The translations under genes were made by a program, and so were the position numbers. Shown here piece after piece: positions 39,877-49,708 of a stretch of 64,000 nt of DNA (the first letter of the stretch is position 1; every line of letters begins with the position of its first letter). The DNA is from Acinetobacter baretiae. Its GTDB lineage: Bacteria > Pseudomonadota > Gammaproteobacteria > Pseudomonadales > Moraxellaceae. Below the pieces are notes generated by a model. The model was given only the letters and a program-made list of their open reading frames with translations, was not told the DNA's origin and made no database searches. The stretch covers positions 94,694 through 158,693 of the forward strand of contig NZ_VTDM01000010.1 of assembly GCF_015627105.1 (NCBI RefSeq), in the 5' to 3' direction.

Positions 39877-40962
39877 ATGGCAGGTAACTCAATTGGTCAG
39901 TTATTTCGTGTAACCACGTGTGGTGAGTCACATGGTTTAGGCTTGATGGCGATTGTAGATGGTGTTCCACCGGGTCTGATCTTGTCTGAGCAAGATTTAC
40001 AACAAGATCTAGATCGCCGTAAGCCGGGCACATCAAAATTTGCGACCCAACGCAAAGAGCCAGATCAAGTAAAAATTATTTCAGGTGTATTTGAAGGAAA
40101 AACAACAGGAACGTCTATTGGGCTGTTAATTGAAAATACGGATCAAAAATCTAAAGACTATGGCAATATTGCCCAAACATTTAGACCCGGTCATGCAGAT
40201 TATACTTATAGCCAAAAGTATGGTTTTCGTGATTATCGTGGTGGTGGTCGTTCAAGTGCTAGAGAAACAGCCATGCGAGTGGCAGCGGGTGCAATTGCTA
40301 AAAAATATTTAGCTGAAAAGTTTGGTATTTTAATTCGTGGCCATGTGACTCAAATTGGTAATGAAATTGCCAATGTATTAGATTGGAAATACGTTGATCA
40401 AAATCCATTTTTTTGTGGTGATATTGACGCCGTACCACGGTTTGAAAAATTGGTTACTTCTTTGCGTGAGCAGGGAACGAGTTGTGGTGCAAAATTAGAA
40501 ATTTTAGCAGAAAATGTACCTGTGGGATGGGGGGAACCTGTTTTTGATCGTTTAGATGCAGACCTTGCCCATGCATTAATGAGTATTAATGCAGTGAAAG
40601 GTGTAGAAATTGGAGATGGCTTTGCCGTTGCAGGACAGTTTGGCCACGAAACACGTGATGAATTATCAAATTCAGGGTTTTTAGCCAATCATGCAGGCGG
40701 TGTGTTGGGTGGAATTTCATCGGGACAAACAATTCGAGCAGCGATTGCACTAAAACCGACTGCGAGTATTACCACCAATGGCAAAACCATTAATTTACAG
40801 CGTGAAAATATTGAAGTACTGACAAAAGGTCGTCATGATCCATGTGTAGGTGTACGAGCGACACCTATTGCAGAAGCGATGATGGCGATAGTGCTGATGG
40901 ATCATTTTTTACGTCACCGCGCACAAAATGCAGATGTAATTGCACCATTTGAACCCATTTAG
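39877..40962 (+). CDS. aroC: Chorismate synthase
   Basis: This is the last enzyme of the shikimate pathway, converting EPSP to chorismate with reduced [11 protein letters not shown] near residue 15, [19 protein letters not shown] near 124-142 and [11 protein letters not shown] near the C-terminus are the three family signatures. The 361 residues match E. coli. ATG 39877 has AAGGAG seven bases upstream; the frame extends six bases further. It forms a unit with prmB. Confidence 0.97.
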   Translation: MAGNSIGQLFRVTTCGESHGLGLMAIVDGVPPGLILSEQDLQQDLDRRKPGTSKFATQRKEPDQVKIISGVFEGKTTGTSIGLLIENTDQKSKDYGNIAQTFRPGHADYTYSQKYGFRDYRGGGRSSARETAMRVAAGAIAKKYLAEKFGILIRGHVTQIGNEIANVLDWKYVDQNPFFCGDIDAVPRFEKLVTSLREQGTSCGAKLEILAENVPVGWGEPVFDRLDADLAHALMSINAVKGVEIGDGFAVAGQFGHETRDELSNSGFLANHAGGVLGGISSGQTIRAAIALKPTASITTNGKTINLQRENIEVLTKGRHDPCVGVRATPIAEAMMAIVLMDHFLRHRAQNADVIAPFEPI

Positions 40963-40988
40963 ATGCATTTTATTGTGCTGTATAAAGA

Positions 40989-41018
40989 AAGCGTCATTCT
41001 GTAGTGGCGCTTTTTTAT
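40989..41018 (+). terminator. Terminator after aroC
   Basis: AAGCGTCA and TGGCGCTT form an 8-bp stem with one G-U pair, followed by six T's. Confidence 0.75.
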
Positions 41019-41132
41019 TTGAATGAGCTGACTTAATGCTCATGATGTATGAAATTTAATGGATAGGCTTTAACTTTATGATAAAAGCTGTTAAAAATAA
41101 AGAGAAAAGCCATTGAAATACAGGATAAACAT

Positions 41133-41372
41133 GTGAAAACAGTCGTTAAATATATTTTACTGAAAAGCAAAGAATATCAATTAGGCCATGCGTTGTATGA
41201 GGATGAAATTGATGCATCAAGTCATTATTTTGATGAGATTGCAACAGAGATTGAATATCAACACAGGTCTTTTAAAGTATTATCGAAAGAACTTAATCGA
41301 AAGAAAATTTATGATGAGCATGATGCGATTGAGTCTCAAACCATCGTTATTAAAGTTGTACCCATAGAATAA
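41133..41372 (+). CDS. Small protein of unknown function
   Basis: This 79-residue frame starts at GTG 41133 with AGGATA eight bases upstream. The product is highly charged (ALYEDEIDASSHYFDEI) with no signal or membrane segment. No family is recognised. It lies between the aroC terminator and a perfect bidirectional terminator, so it could be a single-gene unit. Confidence 0.5.
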   Translation: MKTVVKYILLKSKEYQLGHALYEDEIDASSHYFDEIATEIEYQHRSFKVLSKELNRKKIYDEHDAIESQTIVIKVVPIE

Positions 41373-41585
41373 ATGTAAATTTGAATAAAGTTGTGATGTA
41401 GCTGATGACTTTTTTCATGAGTACCGCACAAACCTTTTAAAATATTTACGTACTACTCATTTAAGAGTTTCGCTATATTAAAATATATATAAGTCAGCAT
41501 GAAATAACATGGTTAGAAACGATTTTGTATTTATCGTTGCTATGAGTGGTGATATGGTTTCACAAACTGTGATCGAACAAGACAT

Positions 41586-41613
41586 AAAAAGGAAGTGATT
41601 TCACTTCCTTTTT
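41586..41613 (-). terminator. Bidirectional terminator after accC
   Basis: A perfect 13-bp stem (41586-41598 with 41601-41613) with AAAAA on one side and TTTTT on the other lies between the convergent small gene and accC. The 247-base gap 41373-41619 otherwise shows nothing convincing. Confidence 0.9.
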
Positions 41614-41619
41614 ATCTAT

Positions 41620-42990
41620 TTACTTTGGTGTACCAGAGCTAGGTGTCACTAATTGCTGTAACAAGTGTTTTTCTAGGTAATGAATATCCATGGCATTTTC
41701 ACAAAAATCCTCATCTTGCAAAATTAAATCTTTATGCAAAGGAATATTTGTTTTTACGCCAGTAAGAATGATTTCATCAAGTGCTTGGCGCATGCGAGCT
41801 AAAGATGTTTTACGATCTTTACCATGTGCAATGAGTTTTGCAATCATTGAGTCATAGTACGGTGGAATTTTATAACCTGGATAAATATGTGAGTCTAGTC
41901 GAATACCTGCACCACCCGGTGCATAAAACGTTTCAATTTTACCCGGTGATGGCATAAAAGTGGTTGGGTCTTCGGCATTGATACGACATTCGATGGCATG
42001 ACCTTGTATTTGAATATCATCTTGCTGTACGCTTAGGCCTAATCCTGCAGCGACACGTAATTGCTGTTCAATGATATCAATACCTGTGACCATTTCTGTA
42101 ACAGGGTGTTCTACTTGTACACGAGTGTTCATTTCAATAAAAAAGAACTCGCCATTTTCAAATAAAAACTCAAATGTTCCTGCACCACGATATTGCATTA
42201 ATTCACATGCAGTGACACATGCTTGTAAAATATCAGCACGTGCTTGTTCGGGTAACCCAGGTGCGGGTGCTTCTTCGAGTACTTTTTGATGACGGCGTTG
42301 TAATGAACAATCTCGGTCATAGAGATGAACGGCATGACCATTACCATCGGCAAGTACTTGTACTTCTACATGGCGAGGTGTTTGTAAAAAACGCTCCATG
42401 TAAACGGTGTCATCACCAAACCACATTTCTGCATCACGTTGTGCTGCTTGTACAGATTCAAGTAAAGTGTCGATACGTTCTACAATACGCATACCACGCC
42501 CACCACCACCTGAAGCGGCTTTTACAATCAAAGGAAAGCCAATTTTCGCGGCTTCTTCTTTTGCATTGCTTGGCGTTACAGCGTGTTGTGAACCCGGCAC
42601 AGTCGGTACACCTGCTTTACGCATTGCAGTAATGGCAGAAACTTTGTTGCCCATCAGGCGAATGTGTTCTGGTCTTGGGCCAATAAAAATATACCCTGAA
42701 CTTTCAACCATCTCTGCAAATTCTGCATTTTCTGATAAAAATCCATATCCCGGATGAATGGCATCCGCTCCAGTTACTTCTGCTGCAGTGAGTAATGCAG
42801 GGATATTGAGGTAACTTTCACTGGTTGCACCCGGTCCAATGCAGACAGCTTCATCTACAAAACGCAGATGCATGAGATCTTTATCTGCATCTGAGTAGAC
42901 ACCAACGGTTTTAATACCGAGTGTTTTACACGCTCGAGTGATACGCAGTGCGATTTCGCCTCGGTTCGCAATTAATACTTTTTGCAACAT
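41620..42990 (-). CDS. accC: Acetyl-CoA carboxylase, biotin carboxylase subunit
   Basis: AccC carboxylates the biotin on AccB with ATP and bicarbonate, the first half of the committed step of fatty acid synthesis. The ATP-grasp Gly-rich loop SGGGGRGMR lies near 162-170, and [16 protein letters not shown] near 285-300 holds the biotin-carboxylase signature. ATG 42990 has GGAG seven bases upstream; GTG 42996 is less likely. It follows accB by 15 bases. Confidence 0.97.
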   Translation of the reverse strand: MLQKVLIANRGEIALRITRACKTLGIKTVGVYSDADKDLMHLRFVDEAVCIGPGATSESYLNIPALLTAAEVTGADAIHPGYGFLSENAEFAEMVESSGYIFIGPRPEHIRLMGNKVSAITAMRKAGVPTVPGSQHAVTPSNAKEEAAKIGFPLIVKAASGGGGRGMRIVERIDTLLESVQAAQRDAEMWFGDDTVYMERFLQTPRHVEVQVLADGNGHAVHLYDRDCSLQRRHQKVLEEAPAPGLPEQARADILQACVTACELMQYRGAGTFEFLFENGEFFFIEMNTRVQVEHPVTEMVTGIDIIEQQLRVAAGLGLSVQQDDIQIQGHAIECRINAEDPTTFMPSPGKIETFYAPGGAGIRLDSHIYPGYKIPPYYDSMIAKLIAHGKDRKTSLARMRQALDEIILTGVKTNIPLHKDLILQDEDFCENAMDIHYLEKHLLQQLVTPSSGTPK

Positions 42991-43005
42991 GGTCACACTC
43001 CGTAA

Positions 43006-43431
43006 TTAGGCGCGGTAACGGAATAATGGCTGACCAAATTCAATGACTTCACCATTTTTGACTAAAATTTCTTCCACAACACCACTTTGTGTCGCTTCGA
43101 TTGGGTTCATAATTTTCATGGCTTCAATAATACCCAAAGTTTCACCTGCAGATACAGTTTGTCCAACTTGTACAAATGGGCTTTCGCCAGGGTTAGATGC
43201 TGCATAAAATACTCCAACCATGGGTGCAGTTTCAACGCTACCGCGTGATACTTTGGCCACAGGTGCTGTTGATGCAGTGCTATTTACAGGCGCTGCAACT
43301 GCATTGGTATAAATTGGCTCAGGGCTACGGCGGGTTAAAGCAATAGATTGATCGCCTTCTTTGACTTCAATGGCTTGTAAGTCAGATTCGATCATTAAGT
43401 CGATCAATTTCTTGATTTTGCGAATGTCCAT
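43006..43431 (-). CDS. accB: Acetyl-CoA carboxylase, biotin carboxyl carrier protein
   Basis: The 141-residue protein has an Ala/Pro/Thr-rich linker (about 40-65) and a C-terminal biotinyl domain with EAMKIMN near residue 105, the Lys of which carries biotin. The thumb SPGESPFV-like NPGESPFVQVG is present. It forms the accBC operon, with aroQ 31 bases upstream in the same orientation, an order common in gammaproteobacteria. Confidence 0.96.
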   Translation of the reverse strand: MDIRKIKKLIDLMIESDLQAIEVKEGDQSIALTRRSPEPIYTNAVAAPVNSTASTAPVAKVSRGSVETAPMVGVFYAASNPGESPFVQVGQTVSAGETLGIIEAMKIMNPIEATQSGVVEEILVKNGEVIEFGQPLFRYRA

Positions 43432-43462
43432 GGTCTGAATATTCCTTATTTAAAGTGAAAAA

Positions 43463-43900
43463 CTAAAGTGTTGAAATCGCATAATTTAAAGCGGCTGTAT
43501 AGCCATAAGCCCCTAAGCCACAAATCACGCCTTTGGCTTTATCGCTAAAGTAAGAGTGGTGTCTAAAAGGCTCTCTAGTGTGTACATTGGAAAGATGTAC
43601 TTCAATAAATGGGATGTTAACGCCAAGAAGTGCATCCCGAATGGCTACAGATGTATGGGTAAATGCGGCAGGGTTAATAATAATAAATTCAACCTTGTTT
43701 TGAACAGCTTGGTGAATTTGATCAATAATTTCAAATTCTGCGTTACTTTGAAAGTGACTGAGCTGACAAGATTGTTGTTTTGCTTGTTGTATGAGTTCTT
43801 GATTAATATTGTCGAGTGTTAAATGACCATATACATCTGGCTCTCTTTGACCTAATAGATTGAGGTTGGGCCCATGTATCACAAGAATATGAGAATGCAT
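43463..43900 (-). CDS. aroQ: 3-dehydroquinate dehydratase, type II
   Basis: This dodecameric enzyme makes 3-dehydroshikimate in the shikimate pathway. [21 protein letters not shown] at the start (Tyr is catalytic), [12 protein letters not shown] near 73-84 and [17 protein letters not shown] near 97-113 are the type II signatures. ATG 43900 gives 145 residues and has AGGA eight bases upstream; the longer frame to 43978 adds an unrelated leader. It is the first gene of aroQ-accB-accC. Confidence 0.96.
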   Translation of the reverse strand: MHSHILVIHGPNLNLLGQREPDVYGHLTLDNINQELIQQAKQQSCQLSHFQSNAEFEIIDQIHQAVQNKVEFIIINPAAFTHTSVAIRDALLGVNIPFIEVHLSNVHTREPFRHHSYFSDKAKGVICGLGAYGYTAALNYAISTL

Positions 43901-44085
43901 GTTATTTATCCTGAGCAACAGATCGCCATTTTTGCAAGTTCTTTGCAATGTTTGTTCATTTAATCCAATATCTTTCATGTTTTATGCTTTTTTATGGCAT
44001 GAGATATTGGGCGCAATATAAAATATTGCGCATATCTTGCTAACTTTTTGTTGAATAGGCAATGTTAAAAAGTGCCAACTTTTAT

Positions 44086-45501
44086 TTAGGCTTTATTCTT
44101 AAAGTAAAATTTAAATAGCTTTTTTTGCAACCATTGTCCGTAAGGTGGATAGATCACTTTCATAAAACTAAGCTTTGGACGAGCAAATACTGATTTTTCA
44201 TGGCTAAATCGTTTAAACCCTTCGATCCCATGATAACTTCCTAAACCTGAAGCACCTACACCACCAAAAGGTAAGTCCTCTTGAGTTACATGCATTAATG
44301 TTTCATTGAGACACACACCACCACTATGGGTATGCTTTAAAACATGCTGTTGTTGTTTAGGGTTAAAGCCAAAGTAATATAGTGCTAACGGACGACTACG
44401 TTGATTAATGTAGTGTATTGCTTCATCTATATTCACATAGGTAATGATGGGTAAAATGGGTCCAAAAATTTCCTCTTGCATGACCGTCATGTCTGATGTT
44501 GGATTTTGAATCACACAATGTGCAAGCTTACGGCCTGAGGCTTGTCCTGACATGGTATGTATGGTGGCCCCTTGTTGCTTGGCATCTTCAATATGGCGTT
44601 CTAATCGTTCAAATTGTTTTTGACTAACAATCGCCGTGTAGTCAGGGTTATGCTCAATAGATGGATAAAATTTTTGTAAAGCCAAAAGGTATTTTTCAAT
44701 AAATTGTTGTTCTTGAGATGTATGTACAAGAACGTAGTCGGGAGCAACACAGGTTTGTCCTGAATTCATGGTTTTACCAAAAGCAATACGTTGAATAGCT
44801 TCGTCAAAATCAGCATCTTGTGCCATCAAAGCAGGTGATTTACCACCAAGTTCGAGTGTAACAGGTGTTAAATTCTCTGCGGCTGCACGCATGACGTGCT
44901 TTCCTACAGTGGTAGAGCCTGTAAAGAATAAGTGATTAAATGGCAGTTGTGAAAAAGCCTGTGAGATATCTGCATCACCTGTAGTGACATGAATGAGATC
45001 ACTTGGAAAAGATTCTTCAATCACTTGTTGGAATAGTTGGGCAAATCGAGGTGTAAATTCACTCATTTTTAGCATCACTCGATTGCCTGCAGCAAGTGCT
45101 TGACACAAAGGGCCGATTGCTAAAAAAATAGGATAGTTCCATGGCACCATAATACCGACCACGCCTAACGGTTGTGGCATGATGTATGCTTTTGCAGGTT
45201 GAAACAGTAGACTGACTTTTCTACTGCTTGGTTGCATCCATTCTTCGACATGTTTAATACAGTATTTGATGGCAGATAAGCTAGGTATAACTTCTGCAAT
45301 TCGTGTTTCATCTGTACTACGATGTGAAAAATCTTCACAAAGTGCATTACAAAAGGCACTTTCTTGTTGCTGTAACTGTGTAAATAATTGTTTGAGCCAT
45401 TCTTTACGATCATGGCTTGTTGGGTAGGGTTGTGCATTATACGCGTTTTGTTGTTGTGTGAACTGTTGTTGTAATTTCTTAATCTCATCTTGATTTTTCA
45501 T
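44086..45501 (-). CDS. Aldehyde dehydrogenase, coniferyl-aldehyde type
   Basis: The protein oxidises an aldehyde with NAD(P). VTLELGGKSP near 212-221 holds the general base Glu, and NSGQTCVAPDYV near 246-257 the catalytic Cys. PWNYPIFLAI near 121-130 is the class 3 form. Sequence style matches coniferyl aldehyde dehydrogenases of Acinetobacter and Pseudomonas; the substrate is not proven. No other aromatic-degradation gene is near. ATG 45501 has GGTGAG six bases upstream; the frame begins two codons earlier. A C-terminal basic-hydrophobic tail may attach to membrane. Confidence 0.82.
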   Translation of the reverse strand: MKNQDEIKKLQQQFTQQQNAYNAQPYPTSHDRKEWLKQLFTQLQQQESAFCNALCEDFSHRSTDETRIAEVIPSLSAIKYCIKHVEEWMQPSSRKVSLLFQPAKAYIMPQPLGVVGIMVPWNYPIFLAIGPLCQALAAGNRVMLKMSEFTPRFAQLFQQVIEESFPSDLIHVTTGDADISQAFSQLPFNHLFFTGSTTVGKHVMRAAAENLTPVTLELGGKSPALMAQDADFDEAIQRIAFGKTMNSGQTCVAPDYVLVHTSQEQQFIEKYLLALQKFYPSIEHNPDYTAIVSQKQFERLERHIEDAKQQGATIHTMSGQASGRKLAHCVIQNPTSDMTVMQEEIFGPILPIITYVNIDEAIHYINQRSRPLALYYFGFNPKQQQHVLKHTHSGGVCLNETLMHVTQEDLPFGGVGASGLGSYHGIEGFKRFSHEKSVFARPKLSFMKVIYPPYGQWLQKKLFKFYFKNKA

Positions 45502-45646
45502 GTTCATCTCACCAAAAGGTTTTATGGTATAGTACTATGAAACAAAGTTAGATGTTGATCAATGATAGATATAAAAATAAACAATATTGCAGGCTAATTT
45601 ATGCTAAGTTTCTGTAATTAGATTGATTTTGATATAAAAGGCTTAT

Positions 45647-46111
45647 ATGAAGCAACTATTTATCACAAGCATATTGCTTTTTGGTTCAATGACAGTGTTT
45701 GCAACAGAACCAACTACACCAACGAAAACCAAAGCAGTGAAGGCAGATAATTCGATTTCAATTGTTCAGCGCCCAGTGATTTCTGGCTTGTGGGTGATGG
45801 CCATTCCAAACAGTCAGTGTGCTGAATACTATAACTTTAAAGAAAATAATAAAGTGGTGGTCAATAGCAATCAAGAGTGGTCTACGGGTTTGTATGAGTA
45901 TCAACCCCCTGCAGACAATGGGCCTGTTGCAGGGCTTGCTTTACAAATGACTTCAAATAATGCACAGCCAGATTGTTCAGGTAAAGTGAGTGCTGTAAGT
46001 AATGACGTTATGCAATATTATGTACGTTGGCGAGATACTAATAATATTCAGTTTTGTAGCTCTAATGAAAGTCGTAGTTGTGTCGTTGGTTTGAGACGCG
46101 TTCTACCATAA
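45647..46111 (+). CDS. Secreted protein of unknown function
   Basis: The 154-residue protein has a signal peptide ending TVFATE near residue 20. The mature part has four Cys (about 58, 109, 131, 139) that could form two disulfides, and SGLWVMAIPNSQCAEYYNF near 47-65 suggests a small beta-barrel like those of DUF2147-type proteins, though this is only a resemblance. It ends 12 bases from convergent tusE with no clear terminator between. Confidence 0.65.
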   Translation: MKQLFITSILLFGSMTVFATEPTTPTKTKAVKADNSISIVQRPVISGLWVMAIPNSQCAEYYNFKENNKVVVNSNQEWSTGLYEYQPPADNGPVAGLALQMTSNNAQPDCSGKVSAVSNDVMQYYVRWRDTNNIQFCSSNESRSCVVGLRRVLP

Positions 46112-46123
46112 AGCGTATCTATA

Positions 46124-46438
46124 CTAGAGGCAATTTGCAGGCTTGGGTAGGCCTGCAAGTCTGCATAACTCTCGTGCAACTAAACCTGTCTTGAAACGTT
46201 GTTGTAATATGGCATTGTTTATACTTTCATCTCGTTTAGATAAAAATTTAATCAGTGGTCTTGTACTCGGTGCATGGTCATATTGTTCATAGAAAGCTCT
46301 TACTGCGTACAAGACATTCAAATGCCAATCCTCCAATTGAAGTTCTAGATTCTCTGCGAGTGTTTGTGCAATTTCCGTACTCCATTGTGTATGGTCAATT
46401 AAGTGACCATCTTTATCTAATGTTGATGCAACATTCAT
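46124..46438 (-). CDS. tusE: Sulfur relay protein TusE/DsrC
   Basis: TusE accepts sulfur from TusBCD and passes it to MnmA for 2-thiolation of tRNA wobble uridine. The 104-residue protein ends KPANCL, with the conserved penultimate Cys that carries the persulfide. LEDWHLNVLYAVRAFYEQY and RPLIKFLSKR are family features. It lies 29 bases downstream of tusB in the same direction, giving the order tusD-tusC-tusB-tusE. Confidence 0.92.
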   Translation of the reverse strand: MNVASTLDKDGHLIDHTQWSTEIAQTLAENLELQLEDWHLNVLYAVRAFYEQYDHAPSTRPLIKFLSKRDESINNAILQQRFKTGLVARELCRLAGLPKPANCL

Positions 46439-46467
46439 TATAAATTTACCTCTTTTTAAAACTTGAA

Positions 46468-46737
46468 TTACGAAATTCGTATGACTTTCTCATGCTGTAA
46501 AATCAAATCTGCCAATTCTGTGTAGTTGATCACTTGAGATTGATTTGTATGAAGAAGTATTTTCTCATTTTCAAGGACATAGATTGGATGTGTGCTTGGT
46601 ATTAAATGGAGGTGTAGTATGGCTTCACCCATAACGACAATGTGATCATGTTCTTTTAACAACGCACCGAGACGCTGTAATTGTATAGGTGTATTGGCAT
46701 AATCACTTTGAATTAAAAATAAGGTTGAATTTTGCAT
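46468..46737 (-). CDS. tusB: Sulfur relay protein TusB/DsrH
   Basis: TusB is the third subunit of the TusBCD hexamer in tRNA thiolation. The 89-residue protein is short and divergent; GALLKEHDHIVVMGEAIL is family-like. ATG 46737 follows the tusC stop by eight bases; a TTG at 46752 would overlap tusC. Identification leans on position after tusC. Confidence 0.8.
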   Translation of the reverse strand: MQNSTLFLIQSDYANTPIQLQRLGALLKEHDHIVVMGEAILHLHLIPSTHPIYVLENEKILLHTNQSQVINYTELADLILQHEKVIRIS

Positions 46738-46745
46738 ATGTAAGC

Positions 46746-47096
46746 TTACCAATAAATGACTTGATCAAATGAATCAATAAATGATGCGTTAAACACAATA
46801 GGCTTCACATTGATCGTGCTGTGTTGTACAAATAAGTGTTCTTGTTGTTGCTGTTCGATATATATATCTTCTATATCATATAAATCAAAGCTATCTAGTA
46901 AATTGTTTGCTAATTTAAATGCGTGTTGTTGCATATTAAAACGTTCTTTGGGGTGAAGTAAGCTAAGTGCAGCATCTTGAAGTAATACGCTGACCTCATG
47001 CCCAAAGGTTGCAAAAACCAACGTGGCCGATATGCTTTCAATCGTTTGTAATTGGGTGACGTTGGCTTGATTGAATACAACAAGAATTTTTTTCAT
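46746..47096 (-). CDS. tusC: Sulfur relay protein TusC/DsrF
   Basis: The 116-residue protein is the middle subunit of TusBCD. KKILVVFNQAN at the start and ATFGHEVSVLLQDAAL near 29-44 are typical of the DsrE/F fold. It follows tusD by 11 bases and precedes tusB by eight. Confidence 0.85.
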   Translation of the reverse strand: MKKILVVFNQANVTQLQTIESISATLVFATFGHEVSVLLQDAALSLLHPKERFNMQQHAFKLANNLLDSFDLYDIEDIYIEQQQQEHLFVQHSTINVKPIVFNASFIDSFDQVIYW

Positions 47097-47107
47097 GAGA
47101 GAATCAC

Positions 47108-47482
47108 TTAGAATTGTATGACACGTTGTGCTCGATGGAGTGCATCTGTTAACTCGCCTAAACCAACCAGTTTAAATTGAGATGCAAGGTTAGATATATT
47201 CATTTGATGACGTGTTGCATTGTCTAAATCGGTGATCCCACGTTGTAATGCAGCGCTCACACAAACAGGAAGTTCTATATTTAACGCCTGCCATGCTTGA
47301 GTAAGATTTCGTTGATCATCTTGTACCCAATTAAGTTGATTAGACACGTAAACGCCGTCTTGATAAAAAAAGACATTAAATTCAACTTTTTTTTGTTGTA
47401 ATGCTTGGGCAAGACCTAAAGCATGCCATGCAAAAATAGAACTTGGTGCTGCTGTAACTAAAATAAGTATACTCATAACCAT
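47108..47482 (-). CDS. tusD: Sulfurtransferase TusD/DsrE
   Basis: TusD takes persulfide sulfur from TusA and donates it to TusE. The active Cys lies in LPVCVSAALQRGI near residue 78-90. FAWHALGLAQALQQKKVEFNVFFYQDGVY is the DsrE-type core. ATG 47476, two codons inside, is also possible. It is the first gene of the tus group; fumC is divergent from it. Confidence 0.9.
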   Translation of the reverse strand: MVMSILILVTAAPSSIFAWHALGLAQALQQKKVEFNVFFYQDGVYVSNQLNWVQDDQRNLTQAWQALNIELPVCVSAALQRGITDLDNATRHQMNISNLASQFKLVGLGELTDALHRAQRVIQF

Positions 47483-47659
47483 AAAGAAGATGATTGATTC
47501 AACGTAGTATAAAACGCTAGATGCTATCCGTCATCGGTTGAGTTATTTTTATATGATGTGTTGCTGATAAAATCGTTAAAAAAAGAAATGATTCTTGTTT
47601 ATCTGTGTCGAATGTTTTATTACTAACAGCATTCATTTAAATGTTAGGAATAGAAAACT

Positions 47660-49054
47660 ATGGATATGCGGATAGAGCATGACACGATGGGTGATGTAAA
47701 CGTACCTAGTGACGCAATGTGGGGTGCACAAACTCAGCGGAGTTTACAAAACTTTAAAATTGGAACGGAGCATTTACCTCGTATATTTATTCGCGGTATG
47801 GGATTGGTAAAAAAAGCAGCGGCCATGACCAATGCAGAATTGGCACAGATTCCTCAAGACCTTGCGTCTTTTGTCATTGCAGCAGCAGATGAGGTGATAG
47901 AAGGAACGTGGGATACTCAATTTCCGTTGGTTGTATGGCAAACCGGTTCTGGTACACAAAGCAATATGAATTGTAATGAGGTGATTGCTAATATTGCGAA
48001 TCAAAAGTTGGGGCAGGCATTAGGTTCACAATATCCCATCCATCCAAATGATCATGTCAATCATGCACAATCTACCAATGATTCGTTTCCAACAGCAATA
48101 CATGTCGCAACGGCTTTACATATACATGAATTGCTCATTCCTGCAGTGACACAGTTGCGAGATACGTTGAAGGAAAAATCTGAAATATTTTCATCAATTG
48201 TTAAAATTGGTCGTACACATTTGCAAGATGCAACGCCTTTAACGCTAGGACAAGAATTTAGTGGTTATGTTTCGCAACTAGATCATACTTTAGTTCGTTT
48301 ACAATATGCCTTAGAGGGTTTATATGAATTACCATTGGGGGGGACTGCAGTTGGAACGGGGTTAAATACACACCCTCAATATGCAGAAAAATCGGCACAA
48401 TATTTAGCAATGTTAACGAAATTGCCTTTTAAAACAGCAGACAATAAATTTGAAGCTTTGGCTGCAAGAGACGCCGTTGTTTTTGCATCAGGCGCACTTA
48501 AAACCTTAGCGGTTAGTTTGAATAAGATTGCCAATGATATTCGTTGGTTAGCGAGTGGGCCTCGATGCGGTTTTGGTGAAATTCGTATTCCAGAAAATGA
48601 GCCTGGTTCGAGCATTATGCCGGGTAAGGTTAATCCAACACAAAGTGAAGCGATGACAATGGTGGTTGCTCAAGTTTTAGGTAATGACACAACCATTAGT
48701 ATTGCAGGTGCATCTGGGAACTTTGAATTGAATGTTTTTATGCCTGTGATGGCATTTAACATTTTACAGTCAGTACGTTTACTTGGTGATGCATGTAATA
48801 GTTTTAATGATCATTGTGCTGTGGGTATTGAACCAAATAAAGATAAAATTGAATACTTTTTGAATCATTCTTTGATGTTGGTGACTGCACTGAATCCAAT
48901 CATTGGCTATGAAAATGCCGCTAAGGTGGCGAAGACAGCTTATAAAGAAAATAAGACACTCAAACAGGTCGCTGTTGAACTTAATCTTGTCACCCCAGAG
49001 CAGTTTGACGCCGTGGTCAAGCCTGAAAATATGGTCTTTGCGAATGTAAAGTAA
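47660..49054 (+). CDS. fumC: Fumarate hydratase, class II
   Basis: FumC interconverts fumarate and malate in the citric acid cycle without an iron-sulfur cluster. [16 protein letters not shown] near 313-328 is the superfamily signature. [19 protein letters not shown] near 129-147 supplies substrate and catalytic residues. The 464 residues fit. AGGAAT lies before ATG 47660. The gene is followed by a stem-loop. Confidence 0.96.
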   Translation: MDMRIEHDTMGDVNVPSDAMWGAQTQRSLQNFKIGTEHLPRIFIRGMGLVKKAAAMTNAELAQIPQDLASFVIAAADEVIEGTWDTQFPLVVWQTGSGTQSNMNCNEVIANIANQKLGQALGSQYPIHPNDHVNHAQSTNDSFPTAIHVATALHIHELLIPAVTQLRDTLKEKSEIFSSIVKIGRTHLQDATPLTLGQEFSGYVSQLDHTLVRLQYALEGLYELPLGGTAVGTGLNTHPQYAEKSAQYLAMLTKLPFKTADNKFEALAARDAVVFASGALKTLAVSLNKIANDIRWLASGPRCGFGEIRIPENEPGSSIMPGKVNPTQSEAMTMVVAQVLGNDTTISIAGASGNFELNVFMPVMAFNILQSVRLLGDACNSFNDHCAVGIEPNKDKIEYFLNHSLMLVTALNPIIGYENAAKVAKTAYKENKTLKQVAVELNLVTPEQFDAVVKPENMVFANVK

Positions 49055-49065
49055 TGCTTTTATAG

Positions 49066-49100
49066 AGCATCTTGTAGTTAAAACTAGAAGATGCTTTGAT
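49066..49100 (+). terminator. Probable terminator after fumC
   Basis: AGCATCTT and AAGATGCT pair around an inner TAGTT/AACTA stem with one mismatch; the T-run after it is weak. Confidence 0.5.
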
Positions 49101-49166
49101 TATAGTTGCTATCCGTAACTCCTATTTATGTTTTACAATACTGTTTTTGATTTATGATGATTTTTT

Positions 49167-49649
49167 ATGTTCGATATTTATCTGACAGATACGAAAAAAC
49201 AGGTGCAGTTTAAAGATTACCCTGGGACGCAAGCGGTTAAGTTTATCCTCAATTTTAAAAAAATATTTCCATGTGTTATGGAGTTGTTATTACCTGTGCT
49301 ACCAACAGATAATAATTTAGAAGAGATGCAGTGGGAGTCTACCACTCGTGATTTTGAAATATTTAAATTGTTGGTTTCAGGGTGGGGTATTGTCGAGATA
49401 CGTTTGATGGCCTTATCACGTTATAAAAATCGTGAGTTTGCAGATCAAATCGTAAAGAACGTGAGAAAACAAATTACAACCTATCAGAAATGTTCAACCA
49501 TAGAACAAGACTACTTATTTTTACATCAATTACATACTGCAATAGATACAGAATTAGTTGAAATCGGAGAAAAATTTTATTTACCAACATTAAGACAATT
49601 GTGGAAAGGTTATGTGTCGAATGATGTACTGCAAGCGAATGTAAAATAG
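49167..49649 (+). CDS. Protein of unknown function
   Basis: The 160-residue product is cytoplasmic by appearance and unrecognised. It begins MFDIYLTDTKKQVQFKDY, is rich in aromatic and charged residues and has no signal or membrane segment. Its last codon and TAG stop form part of a copy of the AAATAGCCTAAG repeat, and a perfect terminator follows. The adjacent genes (fumC, dctA) give no clue to function. Confidence 0.62.
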   Translation: MFDIYLTDTKKQVQFKDYPGTQAVKFILNFKKIFPCVMELLLPVLPTDNNLEEMQWESTTRDFEIFKLLVSGWGIVEIRLMALSRYKNREFADQIVKNVRKQITTYQKCSTIEQDYLFLHQLHTAIDTELVEIGEKFYLPTLRQLWKGYVSNDVLQANVK

Positions 49650-49655
49650 CCTAAG
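49644..49655 (+). repeat. 12-base repeat AAATAGCCTAAG, copy 2
   Basis: This exact copy spans the Lys-stop end of the unknown gene at 49167-49649, the same placement as copy 1. Confidence 0.6.
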
Positions 49656-49670
49656 TTATTTTTAATAAAA

Positions 49671-49696
49671 AAAGCCTAGTGTATACACTAGGCTTT
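49671..49696 (-). terminator. Bidirectional terminator before dctA
   Basis: A perfect 26-base palindrome built from AAAGCCTAGTGT and its complement lies between convergent genes, with A's to the left. Confidence 0.8.
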
Positions 49697-49708
49697 CACA
49701 TTTTAAAA

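Noticed and set aside
41509..41598. 29-codon frame starting ATG 41509 in the accC-side gap
   Set aside because: It has no ribosome site and its end is part of the perfect bidirectional terminator; probably chance.
46134..46165. Stem-loop at the end of tusE as a terminator
   Set aside because: The repeat lies inside the coding sequence and has no T-run on either strand.
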